DNA of 64,000 nt from Maea johnstoni (lineage: Eukaryota > Annelida > Polychaeta > Spionida > Magelonidae). Position numbers and translations under genes: made by a program. The notes below the pieces were generated by a model. The model did no database searches. It had not been told where the DNA came from and saw only the letters and a program-made list of their open reading frames with translations. Location of the stretch: assembly GCA_963942565.1 (NCBI GenBank), contig OZ012699.1, forward strand, positions 1,359,568-1,423,567. Direction: 5' to 3'. Below are positions 1-27,359 of this stretch, piece after piece (positions within the stretch are counted from its first letter, which is position 1; every line of letters begins with the position of its first letter).

Positions 1-640
1 CACACACAGACACACACACACACACACAGACACACACACACACACACACACATAAATGCATGTATGTATGTGTGCGTATATAGATAGGTAGATACAGAGA
101 AATACGGAAAGACAGGTAGATAATATGATATATTCTATTGATTCCATCATTACGTAGTTTATGAACCAAATCATCTTTCTGTCTATATGTGAACCCGCAC
201 ACACGCGAACGCACACACACGCACGCATGCCTGCACGCCCGTGCACAGTCATTTATATACCACCCTCCCCCCACGCACACAAGATCTAACTAATATGTTC
301 CCGCATACTCTAGGGGGAGGAAAATAACACTGTTTTACCGGTAGGGTAAATAAAACTTTATTTCTTCCAGACCACTCCAGAGGAAGGGTAAATAAAACAC
401 ATACGCACGCACACACACATACATACATACATACATACATATATGTGTATGTGTGTGTGTTTGGATGCTCTCACTTTAGATGAAGAACAACATTTTATAT
501 ATCTAAGACTCTCACACATGAATAGATAGAAAGATTGATTGATGGATAGTAGATAGATATATAGATAGACAAATACAGACAGACAGGTTAGATAGATGAT
601 ATATATTGATAGATACCTATTCACTAGAGTGGTCGGATGA
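1..640. repeat. Microsatellite-rich flank, no gene seen
   Basis: (CA)n opens the window, followed by GATA/TAGA-type, GCAC-rich and CATA-type short repeats. Short elements containing GGGTAAATAAAACTTTATTT-like sequence occur near 340-400 and in inverted orientation near 650-720, suggesting a small degraded fold-back repeat. Open frames here are short and built from tetranucleotide repeats, so no coding sequence is supported. Confidence 0.6.
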
Positions 641-1082
641 GTCGGGAACAAATAAAGTTTTATTTATGCTGCCTATGGGTTAGTCGGGAACAAATAAAGT
701 TCTATTTACCCTCCACAAAAGACTGTCTTGAAATTAAAGTTCTTTATTTGCTCTTTCACACTTGGTCCATCATATCGACACGAGTTTTACATAAATTCGA
801 GTTCCGCATTTTAGAAGCTGCCGTTCTAATAATATATTATACAGTGGGTCGCTCCACCATTCTTGCTGCCTTGCGAAAATTATCCTTTTTTCTTATAATT
901 GGCAATTTCCTTTGAAAAGTAACATTTGATTTCATTTTGTATACAATGTATTATATATATGAAAATAACACTGTAACAGAACTACTTTCGTACCGCTAGG
1001 AAAGGTTTGGAAATATGATTTATTAAGTGTGCCACTCTGCTGCTTTTCTAAACATGCAATAGTATAAATGTGTAAAGCATTT

Positions 1083-1345
<263 letters not shown>

Positions 1346-1404
1346 ATATATATTGCATGTTAATAATCTATCAGTCATTGAATGACTGGCTTACTTTTTG
1401 CAGG

Positions 1405-2062
1405 GAAATCATTGACCATGCTAGCTGTGTGTATAACTTAATCTTATCTCATATGTTGAGAATCAGAGTTATCTTCTGTGTTACGTCTCTTTTTACGATA
1501 TTTTGATTGTGCAAGCTATTATCTCTTACCTTGATATGCATATATATCTTGCAACAGAAATATAACTGCTACGTAGGAAAATTTTGAAAAAGATAATACA
1601 GAAACTAACATTAAGCATGTTTTGACATTGATGTTAAAATTTGATTATCTGATTTGATTAACACATTTTGTTTTTTTTCTTTAGACATAAATGATGCAGG
1701 CTGTTTGGCTGGGGACTCATACACAGAGAATCATTGACCATGCTAGCTTCGTGTGTGGCATAATATTATCTCATATGTTATCAATCAAAGTATTTTTTCT
1801 GTTACGTCTCTTTTTTTGAGGTTTTGAATGTGCAAGCTATAATCTATTACTTTTATATCCATATATATCTTGTAACAGCAATAAAGCTGCCACGTGCTAA
1901 CATTTTAAAAGAGATAATACAAAAACTAATATCAAGAATATTTTATGACATTGATGTTAAAACTAGATTATCTCGTTTGATTAACACATTTCTTTTTTTT
2001 CTTTTGGACATAAAAGAACATGTATAATGCAGCCTGTTTGGCTGGGGACTCATACACAGAGA
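1405..2062 (+). promoter_or_regulatory. Tandemly duplicated promoter segment of gene 1
   Basis: A unit of about 325-335 bp occurs twice (about 1405-1728 and 1729-2062). Both copies contain ATCATTGACCATGCTAGC, a TTACGTCTCTTTTT stretch, and the leader words CTGTTTGGCTGGGGACTCAT followed by ACACAGAG. Gene 3 has only one copy (about 44845-45190 on the minus strand). The proximal copy has CATAAAAG at about 2007, a plausible TATA-like box 65-70 bp before the start codon. Gene 1 may therefore have two alternative promoters. This is inferred from sequence only. Confidence 0.6.
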
Positions 2063-2075
2063 AACAGCAGTTACA

Positions 2076-13592
<11,517 letters not shown>

Positions 13593-13685
13593 TTCCAGCG
13601 ATACGCAGCTGCAATATTTCTATTCATGATTTCCTAGAAATATGGTGGTATAATTCAATTCTATTTCCTCCAATTTGGCAAGAAA

Positions 13686-13691
13686 AATAAA
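13686..13691 (+). terminator. Poly(A) signal of gene 1
   Basis: AATAAA 94 bp after the stop codon. The same signal sits at the matching place in gene 3. Confidence 0.7.
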
Positions 13692-13719
13692 TTGCAATAT
13701 TCGTTCCTTCTAAAATTTG

Positions 13720-14965
13720 TTGCATTGGTCTTTTTATTCCCGTACTGTTTGCCTGTCATTTTCAAGGTAACCCAATTGCAAGTCGTGTCCTTCTTTTGAC
13801 AAAGGTGTTAGTCCTTTGGTGTAATCAAATACTTAAGTAAGCATATATGTACTACGTCCTAGGGACTGCCCCTGTAGCCAGGTCCTCTAGCACACTGCAT
13901 ACAAACCAACATAGTATGGCTGCTTGTTCGCCTCTCTAGATCCACAAGAGTGCACCCTCCATTCAATGGTGCATTCAGGGAACTTGCCTTTAACTTGTAC
14001 ATAGTGTGTCAGTGTTCTTCCGTTGGTATCTCAACATCCTACATAAATAAACCAATTTGCTTATACTTGACATTCCAAAACCCCACAAGGGGCATGTCCC
14101 TCTTGGTTTGCCCAATGGTGTGCAATAGGAGTTGGTGCCTCCCAGGGAACCCTACGCTGGTGTAGCATCCTGCTCACCAAATAAAAGAATGTTCCGTGTT
14201 ATCTGTTTGCGGATACCAAGCATGTAGAACCCTTGATCCCATTAGGATCTGAATGCTCTGCTATTACTGTCTTTCCCTTTATTCTTTCTAGATTAATAAA
14301 TGCTTTGGGATTGTTCTTTAACAATGTGAAAGGACCATTTATGGGCAAAGTTCTGTGGCCCAAACCACGAACTATGCATTATCTAAGTTTATCTAGTCCA
14401 TGCCACAATATAATATGTATTATAATGAGCAATGCTGTATAACATTTCAATAACAAATATAATAAAAGATATATTGCTTTTAATAACTCTTAGAATTTAC
14501 TTCAATATATTTTGACCAATTTTTGAATTATTTACCTCAATGACAGACACAACTAACAAATTATATGCAGTTTGGGCATCTATAGATGAAAATTAGCATG
14601 CCAGTGGCCGGTTTATGTGATACATTTCTAGATGCCAAGGTAACAAAAGAAATACCACCTTGCTGTACTCAAAGATTATCATGGGTACTAGCCTCTTAAT
14701 TAATAATTTTGAAAAGGTATTATCGAAGGGAACTGCTCAGTTTGACGAAAAAGGTAGTGCCAGAGGTAAATGCATTTTGTCATAGCGATGTTCCAGCTAC
14801 AACAATATCCGCTATGGTTGACATAATTCATGCATTGATTTATGAAAGAATGGATGCTTAAAGGCACACAAATGCCATTGGCTGGCATGATATCTCAATA
14901 GAATAATGGTTCTTTGTCTCTGCAGAAAGTCGAAAAAAATAGCAATAGGTACATAACATGCTTTT
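13720..14965. other. Shared non-coding downstream flank of gene 1
   Basis: No gene is seen. The sequence matches 38850-39960 on the opposite strand, including blocks such as GGGACTGCCCCTGTAGCCAG and CCCTTGATCCCATTAGGATC. A more diverged version of the 14570-14880 part appears downstream of gene 2 (about 24880-25140), so flanks were carried along in the older duplication too. Confidence 0.6.
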
Positions 14966-14969
14966 AAAC

Positions 14970-15279
14970 ACAACAACAAACAAAATCCTCGCAGTATTAA
15001 ATCCACGATTAGGTCTGTCTTGGCTTCATTGGGCTGCTGGAAATGGCGCCATTGGCGGCCATTTTGGGTTTTGACTGTTGGCAACGACAACTATTTTACA
15101 TCGGTTCCTAAACAACATGTAATCAGGTGGACCTAATGAAAACTCATCCTAAAGTGTTTTTTTCAAGCTTTTTTAGGAGAACTCCAAAATTGACGCCAAG
15201 CCATCCAGCTAATATGGAACACGTAGAATTTTACAATGGCTGTATTAGAATAACAATTTTTCATTATCTTGTGATTGAT
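14970..15279. repeat. Left copy of a ~308-bp direct repeat flanking a LINE
   Basis: It runs from ACAACAACAAACAAAATCC to CTTGTGATTGAT and is nearly identical to 16459-16766. Arm 2 has a single copy (about 38525-38840, inverted). The two copies bracket the truncated LINE exactly, as target site duplications do. Confidence 0.85.
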
Positions 15280-16458
15280 CTGGGTAATGAAAGGAGAGGA
15301 AATCGACGCTCTGAGGAAGTTCCAGAGATATGTAGGACGTAAGAGCCAACGTTTCCCACAAAGGAGTCCAAATTATAGCGCATATGCACCTTTAGGTTGG
15401 GTCAGTCTAGAGAAGGTGGTTTATGTGAAGAAGCTTTTATTCTTAAGAAGCATCTGTATGATGAAAGACGATGCTACCTGTAAGAGGATACTTAATAATA
15501 GAACAACTGCCTATAATGAAGACCGAGTTAAAGCTAGGCTGAACGAAAGTAACAGCCCTGTTTTTGAAATATACAATATTGCAGAAAGGGTCAACCTTAA
15601 TGATAAATGTCTCAACATGGTGGTGAATGGCCATATGTATGGGAAAAAAGAATGGAGTCGGATTGTTTGGAAGTGTATTTGGAACCTCGAAGATGAGGAA
15701 GTACAACTTTATAAGAACCAACTCGCCACTGAAAAGTTACTTTTCCAATAAATCGAACGTCCTTTTTACCTTACCTGGTGGATAATTTCGGACATATCTA
15801 GAGCACACATGGATTTGTGCGAAATCATGGCCAAATTGGTCTGTGAAGCAAGTTTACTAAAAACAGATGATACTAGACTTAAAAGTAAGTCAGTGGCGAG
15901 TAGGTTCTGTGACAAATGTACACTGAGTTGCATTGAATCAGTAAACAACATTGTGATGCAATGCCCGTTTTTCGAAGAAGACAGAAAAACATTGCTAAAC
16001 GAACTATCTGATCTTAACTGTACAGAAATCAATAGTATTTTGAGTGATACAGGTACTACTTTTCAGCATTTGATGGGAAAACAACCCCCAGATGTTGAAT
16101 TTGAAGTGATGTATAACTTCTGGATAATTGCAGCAAATCACATTACTAAAATGTACACCCGAGCCACCGTAGATAGAAAATAAGTCTGCACTGACACACT
16201 GTTTTTATGCTGAATTAATTTCAGAGTCTTTGGTAAGACTATACCATGTAAAAGATATACATCTTCATGGTCCCTTTGTAAATTTCTAGTTTATTTTCGC
16301 GTTCAATGTCATCACGGTGTTTCCGCCGTTTAGTTAATTTTTTCAGTTTGTATTTTCTGTTCTCTATGTTTCGTTATTATGTTTCTCATGCTTTTTTGTA
16401 AACTGTATGGTTTCTTTGTACGAAAGTGCAGTCAATAAAGCATACTATACTATACTAT
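15280..16458 (+). mobile_element. 5'-truncated LINE related to the 7589-11906 element
   Basis: Two consecutive open stretches (15280-15750 and 15809-16183) match the C-terminal third of the full-length LINE protein (for example EEIDALRKFQRYVGRK against QDIDALEGFQRYAGRK, then a CDKC...CPFF zinc-type end). A stop and a frame change separate them. The 3' end is GTCAATAAAGCATAC followed by repeated TATAC. The 5' end breaks off mid-codon at the left direct repeat. It is dead by truncation and clearly a different subfamily from the young copy. Confidence 0.88.
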
Positions 16459-16766
16459 ACAACAACAAACAAAATCCTCGCAGTATTAAATCCACGATTA
16501 GGTCTGTCTTGGCTTCAGTGGGCTGCTGGAAATGGCGCCATTGGCGGCCATTTTGGGTTTTGACTGTTGGCAACGACAACTATTTTACATCGGTTCCTAA
16601 ACAATGTAATCAGGTGGACCTAATGAAAACTCATCCTAAAGTATTTTTTTCAAGCTTTTTTAGGAGAACTCCAAAATTGACGCCAAGCCATCCAGCTAAT
16701 ATGGAACACGTATAATTTTACAATGGCTGTATTAGAATAACAATTTTTCATTATCTTGTGATTGAT
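16459..16766. repeat. Right copy of the ~308-bp direct repeat
   Basis: The start is fused to the TATAC tail of the LINE and the end runs on into GCGTAGATAAG, which continues the arm sequence. Differences from the left copy are few (for example a TAA in place of GAA near 16711). Confidence 0.85.
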
Positions 16767-17159
16767 GCGTAGATAAGATTACAGGATTTGAATAGTATTT
16801 TATTATCTGCACTGTCAGGACAGTTCCCATTATCTTCTGACATATGTGTTTTGTTTATATTGTTTGTGGCAAAAAGTGTGGTAAAGATATTCGTGTCCAA
16901 TCTAACAAAAAGCGTTTACATTATCAGAAAAAATAGAAGTAAATTATGTCATAACTTTAATGTACTATCAACATACCGCAGGTGTTATAACAAATGAGGT
17001 CTTAAGACCTTCCTACTGATAGTACGGTAAACACTTAAACCAAAAGTGTAATGCCTAGGGTTAGCGATTGCGTAATGAACTTTACTAATAGTCCAATAAA
17101 CATATTTAGATATGACGAATGAAGATATATACTATTTCTCTAGTCCATCCTTTGTGCTA

Positions 17160-17960
17160 GAATCAACCATGTTTACATAAGGGCTAATATTCCAGGGTTT
17201 GGCCAAATTTAATGGTACGGTGACATCAAGAGAGAGATAGCAAAACAGGCTAGGAAAAAGATATGTGACCTATTTGGATGTGGCCAAGACGTACGACACT
17301 ATTTGAATAGACAATTTATCTTTTCAACTTTACAATATAGGTATTCAGGGAAAAACATGCAGAATGTTACGTAAATGTTATGATGGATCTGAACACAGTG
17401 TTAGGATCATAGGGCAGTTCAATGAGTGGTACGATTTGACTTGTGGTTTTCATCAAGGGAGTGTTTTGTCTCTCGTCAAATACTGTAGAATGGCTAATTT
17501 TTCCGTGAGTATTATCTTCCCGTTTTTTTCCCAAATGCTTTCAAACAGGAATAATCAACACAGGATAAAACAATACAGCACATGTCCGGACTTAATAAAC
17601 ACGGAGAAATCCTCGTCCTTACCCGTTGATATTTACTCTTTGGTATACTAAAATTAACAATCTACATAAAACTGAAATTAAAAACTGAAAGAAAAACATG
17701 CGTCCTCTCTTCGGGGATATTAGAAACGGAAAAACCAAAATATGAAAAATCAGGAAAAATTGTTACACGGAAAAATTAGCCATTTTACAGTATACGGCAT
17801 TCACAAATTTGCTTATTGAAATATGAGATTCTGGGGCATTTTTTCTATATCTTGGTCCCCTAGTGCGCCCATGAGTTATGTGGATGACAAAGCCACATGC
17901 TGTGTATCCAAGATAAATACAGACAGAGTCATGTGCATTAGACTTGGTAGAAATGATAGA
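17160..17960 (+). mobile_element. Degraded reverse-transcriptase fragment of the same LINE group, split by a MITE
   Basis: The translation shows VTYLDVAKTYDT and IQGKTCRMLRKCYDGSEHSV then CGFHQGSVLSLVKY, matching VAYFDVARAFDS and CGIHQGG of the full-length LINE. After an inserted MITE it resumes with PMSYVDDKATCCVSK, the YADD-box region. Only the part before about 17338 is in arm 2, where it stops at (TA)n. Confidence 0.75.
17483..17790. mobile_element. 308-bp TA-flanked MITE (CTGTAGAATGG type)
   Basis: Inverted ends CTGTAGAATGGCTAATTTTT and the complement ...AAAAATTAGCCATTTTACAG are flanked by TA (17481-17482 and 17791-17792). It interrupts the reverse-transcriptase fragment exactly between its HQG and YVDD boxes. 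It is non-coding. The ends resemble those at 36087-37049 and 46740-46945, suggesting one Tc1/mariner-like superfamily. Confidence 0.85.
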
Positions 17961-18354
17961 TGGCTAATGGCCGGTACCGCTGTGTGGTCAAGAATGGCGT
18001 TGGGAGAACTGCCCTGGATGGGTGGGTGGAACTTTGAGGACAGGATGCAACATATGAGCGACAGGCTTACCGTGCTGGGATATCATATTTGCCTATCATA
18101 CCGAACAAACCACACCCATCCCCACCCAACCGCTCACTCAGGGCACCTAATATCCTTGACGAGTTAAAAATCACAATTATCACTTTGTCAGAGCAATACC
18201 TGAGCAGCAGGTTAACGTGTTGACCATGCCGACCTACTTGAGAAATTGAGTTTTACAACATATTTTACCCATCTCTCTAAACTAATCAGAATACATTATC
18301 TTCAAGTTAGGTATAATAATCTTGGATGATTGGACTCAGTTGTATGCTATCGTA

Positions 18355-18915
18355 AAGGCCCGTTCCCACTAGGGTTTTTTAGTGTAGCGACCGAACAGCG
18401 AGCGTTGCGAATTATAAATCGCTGCGTGGTCGGTGTAGATTGACCCAATTAATGTTTGTAGCGACCAGATCGTTGAGCCCGTTCCCACTAAGGTTTTTTA
18501 GTGTAGCGACTGCACAGCGACCTTTCCATAGGTCGTTAGGGTAACGATAGATTACGAGTATGTAACGAGTGAGACGATAGCATAACGATGATTAAGATGG
18601 CACAGCGACCTCATCGATGCCACACGGACATCACAACGACCGCAACCACTTTACAGCGACTGCACCGCACACCATCAGCGATCCAGTGCCCTACCTTTTC
18701 TACAGCGATTTACAGCGATTTTTTTGAACATGTTCAAAAAAATCGCAACAGATGCTCGCCCACAGCGAACCGCTCCGGATGCGTAACGACCGCAACGAGG
18801 GCATAACGGACCACACCGATCTACTAACCGACAGCGCAAAGACCGCAGCGACTCATAATTCGCAACGCTCGCTGTTCTGTCGCTACGCTTAAAAACCCTA
18901 GTGGGAACGGGCCTT
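18355..18915. mobile_element. 561-bp inverted-repeat element (AAGGCCCGTTCCCACTAGGG ends)
   Basis: The terminal inverted repeats are about 75 bp: AAGGCCCGTTCCCACTAGGG, then TAGCGAC, GCGAGCGTTGCGAATTAT. The interior repeats CAGCGA/ACGAC words in both orientations and holds a perfect 32-bp palindrome at 18715-18746 centred on GAACA/TGTTC. TA lies on each side. There is no ORF of note. It is a non-autonomous DNA transposon. Its ends are alike in style to those at 59090-63727 (AAGCCCGTCTCACACAG). Confidence 0.85.
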
Positions 18916-18917
18916 TA

Positions 18918-19600
18918 GTTGTACATAGACAATGAAGCATGAATAGTTGCACCTTTTATTTTAACTTCACATAATACTGTTTTTTATCTCATTTGTATTT
19001 TTTTTCAAATAAATGTTACAAATTCAATATTCTTTCGACCTTCATAGAACAATATATAATGTTTAATACCCGTATTAGTCATAAAGAAACTTCATCAAAT
19101 CTATTTACACTTAGTTGGAAGTTTCGTGGAGAATAATCTAAGAAAAATCTATTATACCATCAATAGATGTATTTTACTCCGCTAACTGTATTCGTTTGTC
19201 TGTTTTTTTTGTATAGATAACGAGTATCGTAGCAAGAATGATAAAATGTAATATATTTGATAATATGACATACCAAATGCCTTTTTAATATCTCTAATCT
19301 TAGTACCTGAATATATTGTCTCCTACATCCATTTCTCTTCAGATTCCGATATTTTTATCTGCTCTGTGTATTCCATAAAGACATATTTTATTGTTTAATA
19401 AATGGGTATTTCCACCTGTGCTGCAATGAATTGCCATATGACATCTTTAATTGTCTTTGATAAAGGAACGAACAGATTGCACCTCAATAATAGATATTCT
19501 ATTGGTAATCTATCACAATAAAGAGAGAAAGTTTTGACATTTTTTTCTTTAAGAATACAGATATAAAGGTAGCAGCTATATATGATTATATTATATACTC
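18918..19600. other. Intergenic sequence upstream of gene 2
   Basis: AT-rich, with no gene or repeat that I can recognise. A TATAAAGG at about 19562 lies 67 bp before the gene 2 start codon and may serve as its TATA box. Confidence 0.4.
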
Positions 19601-19628
19601 TCATACACTGTGTTACTTAGTACCAGCA

Positions 19629-23414
<3,786 letters not shown>

Positions 23415-23596
23415 GTTTGCATACCTTAAGACCTTTCCCAGCTTCTGCCGGAATAATAGTTAAAGGAAGAAACTATTTTTCGATATATCGTCTATTTGCT
23501 GTTTTTGGAAAAGGTAGGGAGCCAGAGTAACCAAATGTGTCCAAGCCGATGGTAACTACATAGTGTGTAAACCTTACCTAAATGGATGTTGGTATA

Positions 23597-23606
23597 AATA
23601 AATAAA
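23597..23606 (+). terminator. Poly(A) signal of gene 2
   Basis: Overlapping AATAAATAAA about 183 bp after the TAG stop. Confidence 0.6.
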
Positions 23607-23989
23607 TTCAAAAACCAGAAATGTGCTTCAATGTTTTTTCATCTTTTCCATTTTCATTCAAGCAGCATAACCACTACGCAATGACTAAAAGTTAACCCAT
23701 TTACACTTCGAACTCCACTAGAACCTAACGTCTGCTACTCTCATACTGTTGAAAATATCTTCAGAACAAAGCGAAAGCTCACAAAATATTTGATGGAGAG
23801 TTGTAGTTTGGGTTCTGATAAACATTTCCAATTCAAATGTTTTCCAGAAAATGCTTTTGAAAGTAATATATTTCCAAATTTGTCAGGCCTGTTTTGGTTG
23901 ATCTGATATGAGTGTAAATGATATGAGTGTAAATGGGTTGAAACATATCTATCCAAACTTTTTTGACCCATCGAGTATTGTCAAATTTC

Positions 23990-24310
23990 AAATTTTTAAT
24001 TCTCGTCACTTTTTCCGCCGTACTGCGGATAGGTTGTGAATAGCCAGTTGGACATGTAATTGGTGGAGGAAAGCGAGAACCACTGCCTAACCCCAATTCA
24101 TTCGCAACTTTCTCCTAGATCGGTACAGGCCGATAGGTACACGAAGTATATACATGTAGTAAAAAACGGCCAAGTACTGGAGTTACATTTGCTTGGACTA
24201 CTTTTTCACATGCCCCAACTTTGATTCGTATCCCAGCAGTGGTGAGCGACAGCTAGCAGTCAGTAGTAACGCCTGAGACCACACGGCCATCAGGGCAGGC
24301 CCCTCGAATA
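23990..24310 (-). mobile_element. Possible tRNA-derived SINE
   Basis: Read on the minus strand from about 24310, GGCCGTGTGGTCTCAGGCG resembles a tRNA 5' end with an A box. GGGATACGAATC, 45-50 bp further on, resembles a B box. A body of about 250 bp follows. No clear target duplication was found, so this is tentative. Confidence 0.35.
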
Positions 24311-25985
24311 ACAATGGTTGGAACGTCAGCGTCATTATCTACATTTTTATTGTCAAATCATTGTGTTCTTTTTGTTAAATTACTATTGTTATGTGATTGT
24401 ACCTATGTTTCGACCAATAGGCATAAGCATATTGTACACATAGTCTAGCAATTTTGCGCAAAATTCACCAAAAAGATTTGAAATATAGTTAAGAAAGTAT
24501 TGCCGCACTACACGACAACGTACAGTGAACTAGTGCTCGAGTTATTGCCTTTTAGCATGATCAAGGACATATATTGTAGAGCTCTGTGGCAGGATATTTC
24601 GCACTTAAAATCATTATCATGCTCTAGACGTGAATAGGATGATTATGTATGGCTGATTACATTTCCTTTTATCTTTAATCTTTATGCTGCTGGTGACTTA
24701 TTTGACCAATGCACATTGACGCAAATAACCTGGAAAATGACATGTAGAACGGGAAAGATATGCCTTAACCAACTAAAGATCTATTCTACAATGTACGCTG
24801 TACCCTTGTGGCCAATTGTTGATTTCTTTACCTAGACAAGATATTCAAAGACCAAATTCATGCATTTACATTTTGATCTCTATAATTGCAAATTAGTATG
24901 CCTGTGGCAGTTTCAAGTACTAACACCCCAATTTACCAAAAACATCCTGTTCATTGAGCCGCCTTACTCAAAACTTAGAATGGATATCCCATCTTATAGA
25001 TTTTTTAAAGGTCGTTATTGAAGGAACCTTGGAAAGGATGAAATGAGGTGAACGCAAAGTTTGTAAAAAAGGTAAATCCGAAATGAATGCAAATTATCAT
25101 AGCACATGACAATATACATTATGAGATAGATGAATATGGACTTTCATACGTATTACATGCATATCGTATTAAGGTGGTATGTAATTTATGGGACTTTCTG
25201 TTAAATTATAATAAAACCTTACATGAATAAGGTACAACACATAGGTATCAACAACACAATTTCACTTATGTCGTCATCTACTAACAGATATACTAAGGGA
25301 CATCTGATTCTCCTGAATTGGTCTCTTTCTTTGTGCATTTCATTCATTAAAAGATAATGGCGTTGCCGTGAGATACGGTTCTGCTATGATGAAAACTTTT
25401 AATAATGGTGAATAGCAATTATGGGGCAACAATAAGTGATTCAAGAATCAAGTTTTAAACCAAAATTAGTATAAGTCATAATTAACCAGTTTAACCTTCA
25501 CATAAACAATATAAGCAATGCTTCCACCAAGGAGAGAGGTTGTGGGGTTAATTTCTGAATCAAATCGTAGTTTCCCATTCTTATGAAAGATACAGTACTG
25601 TATGAGTTGATGATAACAAACCCAATACGAATTCAAAGCTCTTGGATATTTATAGCAAAGAAAGTGCAGGTAAATACGAACAGTAGAGTTTCAGTCCAAT
25701 GTCTTATCAACAATTACTTATTCTACTCTACTACTTGTACGGGTCAATGCCTATTATTGGCGTTGCTCACGTCTTAAGTAATCATTACAGTTTCTCTGGT
25801 TTAGTTTTCCTCTTAGCCAGTTATTCTAATCTGTCATTGTAGATCTAATACTAAAAGGCAGACCGTTACGTTGAGATACTCCTATACAATTTTCAGATTC
25901 ACTGTTGAGGTTATGTTTCACGAGGGCTAGGTAAATATGAAGCGCAGACAAACATGTTGTTTCTGTTTAGTCACGATTTCCGAGA
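24311..25985. other. Non-coding flank of gene 2 with two paralogous blocks
   Basis: No gene is seen. About 24880-25140 is a diverged copy of the flank downstream of gene 1 (14570-14880). About 25270-25480 is a direct copy of part of gene 2 intron 1 (20260-20413 plus 20966-21030). Confidence 0.55.
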
Positions 25986-26099
25986 AGCGGTTGGAGCGCG
26001 CCACGTCTTACGCATCTTGTGCCATTTCAAGACGCGTTCAAGGGGAGGCGTCATTATTTGTGAGAGAATACTCTGCAGTTTGTCTACTATGGAGAGGCG

Positions 26100-27340
26100 C
26101 ATAGAGACATTCATAACACGCAACCAAGACGCCAAGACCTACAAGACGCTTTCGACGGGCACGCTCCCTCGACAAGACGCGATCGCAAAACACGACAAGA
26201 CGCCTACACACGCAGCAAGACACCAAGACCTGCAAGACGCTTTCAACAGGCACGCTCCCTTGACAAGACGCGATCACAAAACACGACAAGACGCCTACAC
26301 ACTCGACAAGACGCCAAAACCTGCAAGACGCTTTCAACAGGCACACTCCCTCGACAAGACGCGATAGCAAAACACGACAAGACGCCTACACACTCGACAA
26401 GACGCCAAGACCTGCAAGACGCTTTCAACAGGCACGCTCCCTCGACAAGACGCGATCGCAAAACACGACAAGACGCCTACACACTCGACAAGACGCCAAG
26501 ACCTGCAAGACGCTTTCAACAGGCACGCTCCCTCGACAAGACGCTATGGCAAAACACGACAAGACGCCTACACACTCGACAAGACGCCAAGACCTGCAAG
26601 ACGCTTTCAACAGGCACGCTCCCTCGACAAGACGCGATCGCAAAACACGACAAGACGCCTACACACTCGACAAGACGCCAAGACCTGCAAGACGCTTTCA
26701 ACAGGCACGCTCCCTCGACAAGACGCGATCGCAAAACACGACAAGACGCCTACACACTCGACAAGACGCCAAGACCTGAAAGACGCTTTCAACAGGCACG
26801 CTCCCTCGACAATACGCGATCGGAAAGCACGACAAGACGCATAAACACTCGACAAGACGCCAAGACCTGCAAGACGCTTTCAACAGGCACGCTCCCTCGA
26901 CAAGACGCGATCGCAAATCACGACAAGACGCCAAGACCTGCAAGACACTTTCCACAGGCACGCTCCCTCGGCAAGACGCGATCGGAAAGCACGACAAGAC
27001 GCCTACACACTCGACAAGACGCCAAGACCTGCAAGACGCTTTCAACAGGCACGCTCCCTTGACAAGACGCGATCGGAAAGCACGACAAGACGCATACACA
27101 CTCGACAAGACGCCAAGACGTACAAGACGCTTTCAACGGGCACGCTCCCTTCACAAGACGCGATCGCAAATCACGACAAGACGCCAAGACCTGCAAGACG
27201 CTTTCCACAGGCACGCTCCCTCGACAAGACACGATCGCAAAACACGACAAGACGTATTCGTGTATAACAAGACCCCAAGACCTACAAGACGTGTTCGATA
27301 GGCACGCTTCCATTTCAAGACGCGTTCACAAAAACAAGAC
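26100..27340. repeat. 91-bp GC-rich tandem satellite (about 13 units)
   Basis: The unit contains CAAGACGCCAAGACCTGCAA, then GACGCTTTCAACAGGCACGC, then TCCCTCGACAAGACGCGATC and GCAAAACACGACAAGACG. The heptamer CAAGACG recurs inside each unit, so the 91-mer grew from a shorter repeat. The central units are nearly identical and the edges are diverged. Since 91 is not a multiple of 3, the open frames seen across it are incidental. Confidence 0.95.
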
Positions 27341-27359
27341 AAGACATATTTGTGTTTGC

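Noticed and set aside
18353-18917. PIF/Harbinger assignment with a 3-bp TWA target for the AAGGCCCG element
   Set aside because: The flanking triplets read TAA on the left and TTA on the right, not a direct repeat; only TA is shared, so the superfamily is left open.
24240-24310. Functional tRNA gene
   Set aside because: A- and B-box-like words are present but no cloverleaf with paired acceptor stem could be drawn; a SINE head is more likely.
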